From NCBI GenBank assembly GCA_005408345.1, contig SEMN01000797.1, forward strand, positions 1 through 64,000: a DNA stretch of 64,000 bases. Reading direction: 5' to 3'. The position numbers and the translations under genes were made by a program. Source of the DNA: Macquaria australasica. Lineage: Eukaryota; Chordata; Actinopteri; Centrarchiformes; Percichthyidae. Shown here in pieces: positions 22,026-35,048 of this stretch. Positions within the stretch are counted from its first letter, which is position 1, and each line of letters starts with the position of its first letter. The notes beneath the pieces are model-generated. The model was given only the letters and a program-made list of their open reading frames with translations, was not told the DNA's origin and did no database searches.

Positions 22026-25000
22026 TTTCATTTTCATTTGGATTTTCCTAACATGAGAAAAAGCAGAACATACTCCTGAGCCCTGTCTACAGCGCAATGA
22101 TGTGACCTCATGAACCAGCTTAGCGCCAGTGCTTTATAGTCTGTTGCAGCATTGAACCGTATTGAACCTCCTCTAAAACACTCAGCGCTGTGTCTCTCTC
22201 CTGCAGGTATTTTCTGTGCAGAGTAAGTGCACTTCTCTAAAAGATGTCTCCTCAGGCATCCTTTTCCTTCACTTTCAGACTCTAAAGAGCAGGTTAGGGA
22301 GAAAGGAATGTGGTAATTTGAGTTGGTGGTGGTGTGGATGGAGGGGGAAAGTGCAGCTGGGCTGGGTCTCAGGAATTACCTGAGGAATGACAGAACAAAG
22401 TTGTGCGCTCCTGCGCTGACAGCGGGTTATCCTACATTACATGAGAGCACCTGTCCAGGTTTTAGTGTTTTTAGGGAAAAACACTGACTGAATTTCTAGG
22501 CTGGGAAAAGTTAGCCATAATGTGCAAAATGAAAGACATAGTCAGAAAATGTCAACCTTGGCTCCCAAAATTTACATTTATATACTACTATATTGCTTTG
22601 CCTAATAGGTTTTGAAGTAAATATGAAAGAAACATGTTCACTAGCAGTGTTTTTCCGGCCAAGAAAGTCATAGGGAAGTGGTTGTTGTACAGAGAACACA
22701 GGACTTTCACACCGGAGAGCGGGGGTCTGTCTCATCCTGAGTCCCGAATGTGGTCAGGTTTAGGCAACAAAAACACTTTAGTTAAGGATAGGGAAAGATT
22801 GTGATTTTGGTAATTTACTTAACTTTCGGGTGGCATTACATTTCTTTCAGAACATACAGTATTTGCTCTTGCAAATTAGCAGTATACAAATGTAATTTCT
22901 AGGAGAAATGGCTGGACAATATATTAAATGATAGCTTATATTCTACAATGAAGAATTGTCCTGGAATTAAAACAAAATGTGATCAGTGAGCACCAAGATT
23001 TTTAAAAATTCACTGCTTGCCTGAGACCCAGACTTTCACTTAAAGGAAACACAGAAGGGGCCGGTGGATAGAAAATCATATGAGCATGTGCATTAGCAAT
23101 TTTTAGCATTGTTAATGTCTTAATAATGTCTTAATAGTGTCATAATAGGTAGTAAAGGATTGAAAAGTGAACCCAAGCTCTGTAGAAAATATACACTGAT
23201 TTCAAGATTTCAAGATTTTATGTAAATGTGACAACGTAAGTTTTCAGCTAATTATACAGTACATTACATGGCAGTGCTCATTTGGATAACTGCCTGCTTA
23301 TTGTGCTTCACTGGGCGTTACCGCAGAGGCCTGAGAAGGCAGAGAAGTAGATCTCCCAGTCTGACAGACACAATTACCTTGTCGGTCATCACCTCCCTCC
23401 TGCAGCAGCCTCATCAGCTGCCATCCTCGAGTGATGATGGTTATTACACACCTGGCCTGACCTTCAGCTCACTAGCTGCCCTGTCAAATGTCAGGGTAGT
23501 GAGTTGCCATGGAAACAGATGCATACCCATGTCAAGTGTTCATAATGCAGTAGCAGAAGACCAAATACTTTATGTAATTAGTGTGTGAGAGAAAAGGAGG
23601 TATTTCCACCTGGACGAACTAGTGAATGGACAGTCCCTCTGCTCATATGTGATCGTATCACTTCGATACCATTTATGTGAATTGGAATACTTAGATTACA
23701 CAAAAACAATAGATTATGTGAGCACATTACAGGCAAGTAAGTGGCAGTAAATCACAGGGGGAGTTGAGAGATGACAAGGCTATAAGTGTGTTGAGGTCAG
23801 TGTTTGGTGTAATTAGGACAGAGATGGTAAAACAGACAGAGAGAGAGAGAGAGAGAAGGGGGTGGGGGGAGGAAGAAGAGGGAGAGGGAGAAGAAAAAAC
23901 AGAAATAAAAGAAAGAGACTTGTCAGGGGGAGCAGAGCAGAGTTTTCAGCCAGCCGCTGAGCTCTCATTCATGGGCGGTTGGACGTGAACACTGGGCACT
24001 CTGTGTCTACGGAGGTGATGTCTACTGAGAGATGCTATCTTTACTTCATTGATACAATGGCCTCATAGACAGCAGACAGTGGGCCAGAGCCACAGGTCTC
24101 CATACTGAGCCTCAGCCATAGCCACTGCCAGGAAGAGTGCGCCACCTACAGGTGATGACAGAGAGGACGTAGAGACAAGTTTTTGTGGGTACACTGACCA
24201 GCCTCTATGAGCTGTCGGTGGTATAATAGCGTGGTTCCATTCCTGGGGCCGATAATATTTGTTTTGTGAATAAATGGAGAAAGAAGGAAAAAGCACTCTT
24301 TGTAATCACAAGGGGTCACAAGAAGATATTACTTTGTTTTAAAAGATAAGGCTGGTGTTTTTCTATATTTCATAGAGTACATTTTTATTCTATATATATC
24401 TAAAATGTGTTGGTCTGTTTTTTGATACTTTCTGACTTCCCTATATTCTCTGTGGCTCTCAGCCCCAAGCCCACTGTTCCTACTGAAGACATAAATGGTT
24501 AAAATTGTGTCACAATAATACACATTTGGTGCCCTGGTGAGTATTTACAGTGGCAGTTCATGGAAATGAAGGAACATGTCACCCAGTGCAACGGTGTGGC
24601 TCATTGATGTGTTTTTAATAGTTTAGTTACATTGCGAGTACTCCCTCAGCCACTTGCTACATTCCATGTTTAGAGGATTTGAAGGAATTTCTCTTCTTTT
24701 TCACCATTGCCTCCTCCCTGTCACCTAGTTTTTCCCCCCCTCTTCCCACCCTCTCGCTCTTTACATTCCACTTTTCTCCTTTCTCGCCCTCCCCTGACCC
24801 AATTGTCTCTCACTCTCTTTATTTTCATCTTGTCAACTCCTCCGACTCTTTTTCTTTCATACCAAATGCCAGATATCAGCTGATGTTGAGTGACTCCTTA
24901 ATCCTTTTAAAGGAGCATACAATCTTTCAGGTTTTGCAACAACTGTAATTTTTATTGCATGGTGTAAATCAAAAGCCTACATATAGCTAAAAAAAAAGGT

Positions 25001-28000
25001 TTGTGGTCAGTGGAGTCAGTGTAAATGATAATATTTTACTGATAATAACACTCCGGGAAAAACGTTGTCAGAAAAACCACAACCCACAGACACTATGCAA
25101 CTCTGTCATCTTTTGCACACACATACACAGATCATAAGTTATGACCCATGCACTTTCTGCTCCAATATCTGCCACAAAACCTTTCTTTATAAACTCAAAC
25201 CATCACTGAGTCAGAGTGGTGGTCACTGCAGTGGTAAAAGTAAAAAGAAAAATATGCAAATGAAACCACCTGTTATTTAATCTGTGCTACCAGCTGAGCG
25301 GCTGGCAGACAGCTGACCAATTTCCGATGCGGGGCCAGGCCGTCTGTGAGCAATTTGCATTCTTTTCGCTGAGGGTTTGACAAATTTCAGCCACCTTGTT
25401 AATATAATAAAAGAAAAAAGCCTCAAAGACACTTGACAATAACAGTGATTCCAAATGCTTTGCACTTTGACTAGTAGTTACAAAAGTGGACTTTGTTTAC
25501 TGTTAATAAAACATTTTTTGATCATGGCACTGCAGTTGTTTCCTACATGTGTGCTAGAGTCATTGCATACTTTTGCGTTTGGGCAATCACAGCATTATCT
25601 TGGTCACTAAACTGAGACAAAGTAGGCGGAAAACAAAAAGAGGTGGGGATTGTTCAGAGTGGGAGAAACTGCTAATATAGCTCCAATTTGTCTTTGAGAA
25701 AGTGCAATGTGCAGTGAAGGGACACACCCCGGCTAAATGAGCCCTGACAGGCTCTCAGAGACACCACAGCAAAGCAGGGTACAGGGGGAAAAAAGTCATG
25801 AGGGGAAATGGAAAACAAACCTTGAGAAACTTTTCACCCAGAGCAGTGCAGAGATTTATACAGATTTGTGCTGTCTTTGAAGTGCATTGTTTTGTATCAA
25901 GAGAAGGGTATGAAATGTGGTCTTCTCTTGTGCTTGATCCTGCTTCATCCTACAGAGGGCCCGTGTGACCAGCAAATGTAGCTATCACATGATAGTTTTG
26001 CTCTATTTTGGAAAATCTTGCAAAGAGTTGATAGCTCTGCCATCTGTACAGTGGGAACCATTGAGCAATTCCACACATTTCACAGCTTCTGCTAAGAATA
26101 TTCTCCAACTATCAGCTTTGTTCAAGCCCTTTGCTGTATAAATGAACATCTTTTCCACTATCGTCTCTAATAACTTTCTTTCTGTTATCTGAGTTTTGAC
26201 CAGACTTTACAGGTCACTTTCCTGGACAGAATCTGAAACAAACAGTTGGTAGCTGAACCTCTCGCCAGGTGAGGGGATTACTGTCTAACTCCATGCTTCA
26301 AAAGGCACTACCACCTCCCCCTCCTTTCATTTCAGCCCCCTGTCCTGCATTTCCACCTCTAATGTCTTTCTGTCTGTGTGCCTGGTTCTGTCTGTCTCTC
26401 TTTCTTTCTCTTTGCTCTCTGTGTGAAGTCTTGCCAGGTTATTGAATTTACAAGTCTGTGAATGTCACTCTGCCATGCATTTACTGGAGCTGCCCACTGA
26501 CACACCCTTTAGAGTCCAGAGTGTGTATGTGTGTGTGTGTCTGTGTGAGTGTGTACTTGCATGCACATATGCCACGTGTCTCATAATTTATTGAGTCCCT
26601 CCACCCTCCTCCCTCAGTTCACTGTGCAATTATCAGACAAAGTAGGAGAGCAGTTCTTGTGTCCTGTAGTTACACTCCTCCTGAGTTTGAGGAAACCAGC
26701 CTCGAGTCATTTGGTCACTGTCTCTTTTTGCATCCCTCTTTCAGCTGTAGGGTGCTCACCTCTCTCCTATGTTTCTCAGTTTGAATCTCTCTCACCCCAC
26801 TGTCATCCCACCTTCTCTGGCATTAGTAAGCTACTGCATACCACTGTCAGTTTGACATGAAGACCTGAGGTTAGAAAACTACTGATTCAACGTGGAAATA
26901 CCTCCTGATACACAGTGACAGCATACAGAAAACAATAGTAAAGAATAGTATGTAGTTAGTAAGAGCTCAATTATTTTAAATTCTATGTAGTAAAGAATTG
27001 TAATTCTGTGCAGATTATAAATCCAACAACACTGACATCAGGTAACAAGACTGGCTCTCTGACACGATAATAACAATTAACCAGCTTTGTTATACAGTTG
27101 ATTAAACTGCACAATAAGTACTTTTACTTATTTAATTTTATTGTGTAATGGAGTATATTTTGAATTGTAGTATTTCCACTTTTACCTAAGCAAGGGATCT
27201 GAGTACTCCTCTTACTCTGATCTGCTGATACTGATGCTTAACTATCCATATTTTCTATGATGTATTACAATGTTTCTTAAAGTCCCTGTTTGTTAAATAG
27301 TACATTAATACAAAACACTATTGTGTTTCAACAAAGTAGGTGCTAGACTAAACCATTTAACTCCTACCAGCTGAAAAGAGCACTGACTTCATCCTCTTGG
27401 GGATGCAGCATAAGTGCAGCAGAAATCCAACCAGCATGCAGAAAAAAGGGACTGTTTTCCTTGTAATTTATATACCAAGTGAATGAAGTGAGTCTGATTC
27501 TATAGAGATAATCATCAGTCATGATTATTTGAACTTGTATGCTGTTACCCTCACTCCCATGTTGCCTTTAAGCAGTAAAAGTGTTAAGATTTAACATCTA
27601 TGTTGTTGCTGCCTGCCAATGATATTTAACTCTTTTCATCGGGGCTGTATATTATCCTCAGTGTCTTGTTTTCCTTTCTGTCTCTGTACCATGTCTCAAC
27701 GTGCCAAGGAAGAATGCCGTCTCTTTTAAATCCCCTATGTTTAACCATTTAAATGTGTAATTACATGCTGTGCAGTATGTCATAGCCAGGGGCCAAATTT
27801 ACACCAATTTTCTTAAAAGATATATGCCACATCCTTTGATAAGTTAAAAGACCAAAGGCTGAGAAAGTCAAAGATAGTTACAGACCCGGAATAACATTTG
27901 TTTGTATATCAAACAATGGGGGCGGTGGCCATGTAAACTGTCATACAGTATACTGTATTTGATATAGTAACATTCATGACAACAGCTTGTATTCTGCCAC

Positions 28001-28161
28001 CAGCGTTTTCACTTGATCATGCCGTTGCCAATAGCAACCTCTACTGGAACAGTTCCATGGCAGTTGCAGTTTAACTGACATTGTTACATCCACCATTTTG
28101 TAAGATTTGTGACCGCAAGCATCTTTTATCTAGCTTACTCCCCAAATCCCCCAATGGAGCA
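22026..28161. other. Gene-poor interval
   Basis: I see no gene. A region around 23290-23520 is less AT-rich and holds a good X-box (23503-23516). Purine-rich (23840-23915) and pyrimidine-rich (24676-24830) tracts create spurious charged or serine/proline-rich frames. A TG-rich run lies at about 26520-26556. Nothing resembles an exon of a known protein. Confidence 0.45.
23503..23516. promoter_or_regulatory. X-box-like RFX binding motif
   Basis: GTTGCCATGGAAAC is two RFX half sites (GTTGCC and GGAAAC) separated by two bases, matching the consensus RYYNYY-N(1-3)-RRNRAC. It lies in a locally GC-richer section of the gene desert, about 9 kb upstream of nckap1l. Whether any RFX protein binds it is unknown. 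Confidence 0.45.
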
Positions 28162-28479
28162 TTAAAGCTGGGGTAGGCAAAATCTGTGCAACCTAGGCAA
28201 AACCTTCCTCCTCTCTCTCTGCTGCCTCATATCATTCCACTAAGCCCCTCCCACCAAACCCACACCTTCGACAGCAGAAGGAGTCGGTACCCCTGCGACA
28301 CCGTATCCCGTGTAGGGGTCGCTCTCCACGGCGTGAGCCTCACCAAGACCACGGTCCCTCCCGCAGCAACTTGGCTTCTCAAAGACAACCCTCCAGCGCT
28401 TTGCGGCCGCAGAGCAGAGCGCCCCAGGCTTCAGAGGAAGCTGCAACGCCGTCCAGCAGCGGGAAGAGAGGCTAGTACA

Positions 28480-28525
<46 letters not shown>

Positions 28526-28998
28526 TCCCCCATCAAAAGTTTTTCCCCACTGTTTGTCATCATGCCTCTTTGCCACTCGTCGTTATGAGCGCCATGGCAT
28601 CAAACATAATGAGCCTGAAGCTCCGTGTGGAGCCGGGACATGTTGTTTTGTTCTATACGCCGCTGCAGTCAAAGGAGGTGTTGGAAATTTATCACAAGTT
28701 TCAGGATTTTCAGCAGGATGTTTCACCATTCAATCAGGCTTTCACCGTCTGAAGGGACCTGCACGCACATCTGCTCTTGTAGCTTAGCCAATACGAACAC
28801 ACCGTCTCTCTGAAATAACCTGTGATTGGCTAAAGTCTCCCGTCACGGGATAGATTTTCTGAAGCCTGAAAACAGAGGCAAGAGGGGGGGCTGAAGTAGA
28901 GGTCTGCTCTCAGACCACTTGAATTACAATATGCTGCACAGTTAATATGGCATTTTTTCCCAATGACGCCAAAACAAAACTGCCTACCCAACCTTTAA
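28162..28998. mobile_element. TTAA-flanked MITE of about 840 bases (piggyBac-like by its target site)
   Basis: The left end TTAAAGCTGGGGTAGGCAAAATC and the right end AAAACTGCCTACCCAACCTTTAA are near inverse copies, and both finish in TTAA, the target site of piggyBac transposases. The inside is GC- and CG-richer than the flanks and carries a CA microsatellite at 28480-28523. The 188-codon and other frames inside are interrupted by that microsatellite and are not a transposase, so the element is non-autonomous. The superfamily call rests only on TTAA and the ends. Confidence 0.75.
28480..28523. repeat. CA dinucleotide microsatellite
   Basis: About 21 CA units inside the TTAA-flanked element. 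Confidence 0.95.
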
Positions 28999-29199
28999 GT
29001 ACTCTTTTTATTACAGCTGTTTTGTGGTATTTGATATGTGATTTAGCAGAATTTAGTATCAGTTTGCTGGTAACCAAGCTAGTTAACCATTAGTAGCTAA
29101 CTATCAGAGACTAATGGTACAGCATTCTAAGTAACTAGCTAACTGTTAGGTAGCTAAATTATAAGATGTGATTGTGACTGTGCCTCAGATGGCCAGTTG

Positions 29200-29800
29200 T
29201 GGTATGTTAGGGTGAAACACTTCTGCACAATAGCAGCTGAATTGAAGGAGGACTTGATTGTCTTGCAAATAGCATGCCCTCTTTTACAGCTATGTTACAG
29301 TAAACCTGCAATAGCTGCTTTTTTTGGCCACTTGGGGGCAACAAAAACAAGCTGTAAACAAAGCACAGGCATGTTGTGGTGAACTTGTTAGCAAAGTGCT
29401 GCTGCTTATTTACACATCCAGGAGATACAGAACAGCATTATTTGGAGTCGTATTTCTGTATCGCCACCTGACAAATGTAGCTAAGTCCAATATTTACTCT
29501 CTGTTTTGGTCCATCAACTCTTGAGTGAAATATCTGGCTCTTCTAGCTGCTAAATGCCCCACTATGTTCAGCAGCTATAGTCGCTAACTCTACCTATCTA
29601 CTGTTTTGTGCTGGACAGGCAGTGCACAGTCAATTTTTAGAGCTTTTTAGAGCTGTCCAAAAATGACGTTATGAGAGCGGTGAGAGTGAACCAACACACT
29701 AAACCATAATAATGAGCTGAAAGATACTAAAACACTCTGTAGAGCTGAGGGGAACTGCAGAGAAAAAATGTAAAAATATTGATTGTAGCTGCCTTTAAGC
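29200..29800 (-). repeat. Interspersed repeat family C, copy 2 (inverse orientation)
   Basis: Its inverse shares ordered words with 21590-22025, including the 'CCCCCAAGTGGCCA' end, 'GGACCAAAACAGAG' and 'AGCAGCT-GAGAGCCAGATATTTC'-type phrases. Short open frames here are not genes. Confidence 0.65.
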
Positions 29801-32283
29801 ATGTAACAATAAATAGATAAATCAAGTTAATCTGAAATGTGTCAAATATTTAAAAATACATTCAAACAGACCATCTAATAGTTCTGCTGATATGTTTACA
29901 GAAGGGTAACAATCATACCACAGCAGCCTATATTATACTTGCCTATATTGTATTTATTAGACAGGCCCATGTGTTTTTCCATCTCTCTTCCGACATCTGG
30001 GCTGCAGCCAGAGCTGGGAGCACTTCCTAAACCCTTCCTCTATCATTACCTCCTCCTGCAGCCCTGCTCACAGACTGCAAGGAATACAGTGTTGTCTTCA
30101 ATGTCTAATGTCATTTTCACTAGTTTTAATCATGCATGTACACTAATCTACTTTGTTACTATCGCTCTTGTTAGTTAGCCCTAACATTCATGAAATCTTT
30201 GCGTGGAATATCCAGCCAGACTCATCCATTATAAAAATCTCTCCTGATAGTTGAAAGATTATGTCTTTATCAGTCATACAGTGTCAGTCACCTCATTTGG
30301 TGGCATCTTGATCATGGATCTTCTATAGATCCTTTCTGTACAACTCAACCATAATTTCCATTGTCATACAAATGTCATATTTCAAACCTAGACCAACAGA
30401 TGCAGCAATACAGTAATTAAAATATTTAATAAGCTTCTTGCGCTGCTGTTTTAATGTTGCTCCTTTTCAAAAATCAATTGATGTAAATTGATTTGATAAT
30501 ATATCAGATGTATTGAGCTTTTGAAGCACACACCCACACCTGTCCCTGTCTCCATAGCTTGTACTTCAAACTCAAGCCATCCTCCAAAACCAACCTGGAT
30601 CAGCCCAATGGTCCATCCCGCACAGTCTTGCAGATCTCTCAGTTTTTTATCCACTCTATGTTCCACAGCTCCATGCTCTTAAATCTGTATTTGTGACCAT
30701 AATCCTGTTTCAGCTGCTGCCTCAGCCCCAGCTACAGCTTGTGCATCTAGAACAAGTTCCTGGTTTCACAAATGTTTCATTATGTTTCATAATGACCCAG
30801 GTGAGAATCCAATTTTTTTACTTGGTTTACAGATGGTAAGAGGTTTATAAACTGTGTACCCTCCTGACCACCAAGCCCCATCAACCCCCCCACCCTCCTC
30901 CCACTTCCACATCCTCCTGTCTGCTTTCCCAGACAGCCTTGTTAACATGTCTACCGCTCTCTGAGCTTCTGCCAGTAGGGAAATAATAAACAGATTATTT
31001 CTTCGAGTCCACTTAACATCAGTCATCGCTTTGCTTACCGCTGCACTGGCTGTGGTTGACTTTAGTGACTCTGATTAAGAAAATGACTCTCTCTAAGCTC
31101 TGCAGTACTCTGCTCGGCACTCTTCAATTCACACTTTGCTGAACCTGTTACTGAATTCCAAGAGGAGTTATTGGGGTCTTGCAGGAAAAACAGAATACAA
31201 CAATTGGTTGCTGAATAACTTAGGGCCTTTCTAGTTTACATGACAAAGTCTCAGTAATTATGCTGAACGTGAGAATAGCTTAATGTGGAAGCAATGTGAC
31301 TATCCAGCTGCTTTCCAGGTCATCGAGGTGTCTATAACCGTTTACACACAAAAACACAAAGCCTGATTCCAGCTGATTTGTAAGAGACACATTCTAATTA
31401 TTTCTTAGGAGCCTAACTGTAGACAAAAGTCAAGACAAAGTCTGGACTCTTGCAAGATTTACAAGCTTTTTAAATCAATTTGTGTACCCAGAAAGCAAAC
31501 AAGACTACAGCACAGACTACACACTGAAAACAATGATCTTACCACAAAGTTATGAAGTAACAACAAAGGGTTGTCTTTTGTGAATGTGAACCTTGTATCT
31601 GTGTGTGTGGTTATAGTACGGTTCAATCTCATCCAATAAAACAATTACACATATACACACACACTTTGTTGCATAATTGAGCCCCCATTGTTCAACACCG
31701 CTTCAGTTAGTAAATAACGCCATCTTGTGGTGAAAGAGAGTTCTTTTTTTTTTTTTTACAGGTCTGAAAATTCAGACAAGTCCTCCCTGTTCCTGGTTTT
31801 CTTTACTGGCTTGTAATTTTATACTTTGTAAAAGTATTACATTCAGTGCACTCTGCTTGAACAACACAGATATGATTATAAATATGATTTGTACATTTCC
31901 GCCATCTCTGTTCACAGGAGTCTTTTTACAGAGCAGGAGAAAGTAGCTCAAACTGCACACAACAACAGACGCATTATATGTTTAACAGACAGGAAACATG
32001 ACGTTGCAATTAATTTACATAACACCACATCATAAATGATATATGTTTCCTATCCAGCATCAAATCAAAGTGTTGAGTGATACAATGAATTGTGGAGAAT
32101 TTAGTTTCTTAAAATGTGACTGCAAATTCAAATGTACAAAAGTATTTTAAAAACAACACTTCTTATGCCAACCTTTTTGTTATTTTAGGACATTTTTTTA
32201 ATTTTCTTTTAAATTTATATCCACTTTTTAAACATACAGTTTAAAGTATGTTGGTGATTTTAACACTCAGCCCAACTCGAGTC
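29801..32283. other. Gene-free stretch upstream of nckap1l
   Basis: No exon recognised. Two minus-strand frames at 30451-30666 and 30787-31026 have no recognisable family. The phrase 'CGCCATCTTGTGGTG' near 31720 is a fragment frequent in fish repeats. A 16-base T run lies near 31745. The nckap1l promoter must lie at the right end of this stretch or in it, but I see no clear TATA box. Confidence 0.4.
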
Positions 32284-32316
32284 ATGGCTCCACCTCCACC
32301 CATGAGCCCCATGTGA
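32284..32316 (+). promoter_or_regulatory. Possible upstream open frame in the nckap1l leader
   Basis: ATG at 32284 opens a 10-codon frame (MAPPPPMSPM) ending at TGA 32314-32316, about 110 bases before the nckap1l start. It would matter only if the transcript begins upstream of it, which is unknown. The same TGA is in frame with the main start, so the nckap1l protein cannot extend further upstream in this exon. Confidence 0.3.
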
Positions 32317-32424
32317 CCTAGTGTCAGGGTGAGGCTCTGGGTGTTGCTTCCGAGGGTTCAACCGCTACACAGAACCAGGAGGCCAAGGCTCGAACGGAGG
32401 GAGAGGTGCAGTGTTTCTGGAGCC

Positions 32425-35001
32425 ATGGACTACCAACAGAAGCTGGCCGAAAAACTCAGCATCCTCAATGAGAGAGGGAATGGGGTGCTAATACGCATGA
32501 ACTACATTAAGAAGGTGAGGGAGAATAGGAAGATTTATAGAGGCAAGTGGCCTGTGTAACAGAAACAAGAAATAAGGAACTTGACTTTCATCTTATACGC
32601 TTAGTACAATTTGTCCCTGCATACAGTTATTACACAATACAAAGATACATCTAACAATCTACATGTGTATCTACAATACAAAGAATAATGATTGTATAAA
32701 GCCAAACATGTTAAAGTACTTTATCTGTAATACGCGAACGTACTACATGTCTTATAAGGATGCAAATCATCTCAAAATTAAAGTCAAGAAACTCTTCAGC
32801 TGTAACTCAAACTGTGGTAATGAAATCATAAGGTGATGATGAGATAATTGTAACAACTGTGTACTGTTTACAAAATTGTTTTGTGTGTATGCTGGCTTAA
32901 TACAATAGGAAGCACTGTCTTCCAACGGCAACTGAGCTTATTTGTCCAAAGAGGAAGTGCAAACAGGAAGTCAGTCGGAGCTGTCAATCACTACAAATTT
33001 CAGTTATTTCTGAACTGAATACTGAGAAACTCACACGTCAGAATAGAAACAAACAGACCAGTAAAATATAATGAAGAAATCAGACGATGTAATGAACTAT
33101 TATAATGTGACTCCAGAGCAAGTATGATTGGTTTATTCTGACAACACATGACTGGATGTGACATGCAGGAAGTGACACTCTCCCCATGAGAAGATAGAAT
33201 ATGTTTTGTGTACTGTGCACACACACACACACACACACACACCTTTCTGTAACCCTATATAAGCATGTGTATGCACATACTTGCTCATGATTGCATTCAT
33301 CAGGAGGAGAAGTGAAAGAACAGTCTTATTTTTAGCCATTTGAAAACCTTGCCCAGAGAAGATTTGCTGAGCATGCAAGCATTTTTTATTTTTTTCTTTA
33401 CACCTGGGAGCTGCTACACAGTCCTCTACTGTCAGCTTCTAAACAGGCCCACAGGAGCAGTTCGGTGTTAAGTATCCTGCTCAAGGTCACCTTGAGGGTG
33501 GTTGCTGAGGGAGGTGGGGAAAGCATTATTACTCACTCTGCCCACAATTTACCCAGCTACTCTGAGGATTCAGTGACTTTCTTCTGACAAGCCTGCTTTT
33601 CTAACCACTGGCTGGATGCCGCTCAAAGTGAAAAAAAAATTATAATGAAATCAAGAGAACCCACAGAGCATGATGGCAGTGCATGAAAATGTGTTAGAAA
33701 TCAAGGATTTAACTGCCAGAACCCAGAGGTGAAATATGACAAAACCCTGTCTGATCATTACAGTATGATGTGCAAACTGATCACATCAAATCCTCACGTC
33801 TGTATCATCTCCTAACCTCTGTTACAGACCTGTGCAGACCCTAAGATGCGGCTATCCCTCCTGACAGATAAAGCTATGGAGCCCGCCGTCAAGTACATCA
33901 ACAAGAAATTCCCCAACATTGACTTCAGAGGAAGCATTGTAAGTATGAGTGCAACCTTTGCGCAAGTTTTTTTTTCACCTTGCTTTCTTCACAAGGACAT
34001 GCTTGTATTTTTCTTTCATGCTTTGTTTTGTTGTGATCATGAAATCATTATTTTGGGATCTTGACACACAAAGGGGTGTTTGTTCTCAGTCAATACAAAC
34101 TTATTGTGTGAGCCACTGAAAACATTATGACATTAGGTTGAGTTGACAAAACAACTATCCAAAGTTTTGACAGTCATGTTTTAAAACTGACAAACTATTT
34201 TCTTTTTTTCTTTTTTTTATCACAAAACTATTATCTTCTCATCTCAAGGAAACAAATGTGTTATTATGAGATTGTAAAACAACTGACTTGTGAAAATAGT
34301 GTTAATAAACAGACCAGTGTCGCCCATGCACATCCTCTCTGGCCTTCCAAAACTCTTTAACACAATCTCAACAAGAAGTATACATGATACATCTCACAAA
34401 GTTAGTGCATGTTGCAGGGCTGTGGTATTAGATTGTATGATATCTGATATATGACATATACATATCTGTTATTGTGTCCATTCTATGTTTATATATTTGT
34501 TTATTTCATTGAAACATTTGCACATGGCTGAGGATTTAATCAAGTAGTAAGTGGAGCCACTGAACTTCCCCACAGGATGAAGACCTCAAGAAATGAAAAG
34601 TTGTCTTTATTGTTTATTGCAGCACAATCTGACCAGCATACAGCGACAGAAATCTGAAGTGTTGGCAGCCACAGCAAGCTACTACGACTCTTTCCTGGAT
34701 GTCAAAGAGTTCAGGGTGATTGTCTCTTTTTGTCTATTTCTTTCTTCTTTTCTTTCTTTCTTTCTTCTCAAGTTTTTAATTTCAGATTTGCTTTGTTGAC
34801 ATAACATGATGAGGACCTACATAACACAACAAGAACCAGAAGCAAAACACAACAGCTGTCTACATTAACAAATAGTGAAAACGATGAGGAAATGAAAAAT
34901 AAATATACATTATACATTACAATATACATTATTCTTTAAATATACATTATTCTTTAAATATGAAAACACAAATCTGCAGTGGACAGTGATAGTGTTTGCA
35001 G

Positions 35002-35048
<47 letters not shown>

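Noticed and set aside
28186..28752. 188-codon plus-strand open frame
   Set aside because: Lies wholly inside the TTAA-flanked MITE and includes the CA microsatellite (a run of HT); no transposase motifs.
32329..32424. N-terminal extension of nckap1l
   Set aside because: The frame is open back to a GTG but has no ATG after the in-frame TGA at 32314; family proteins begin near the 32425 ATG.
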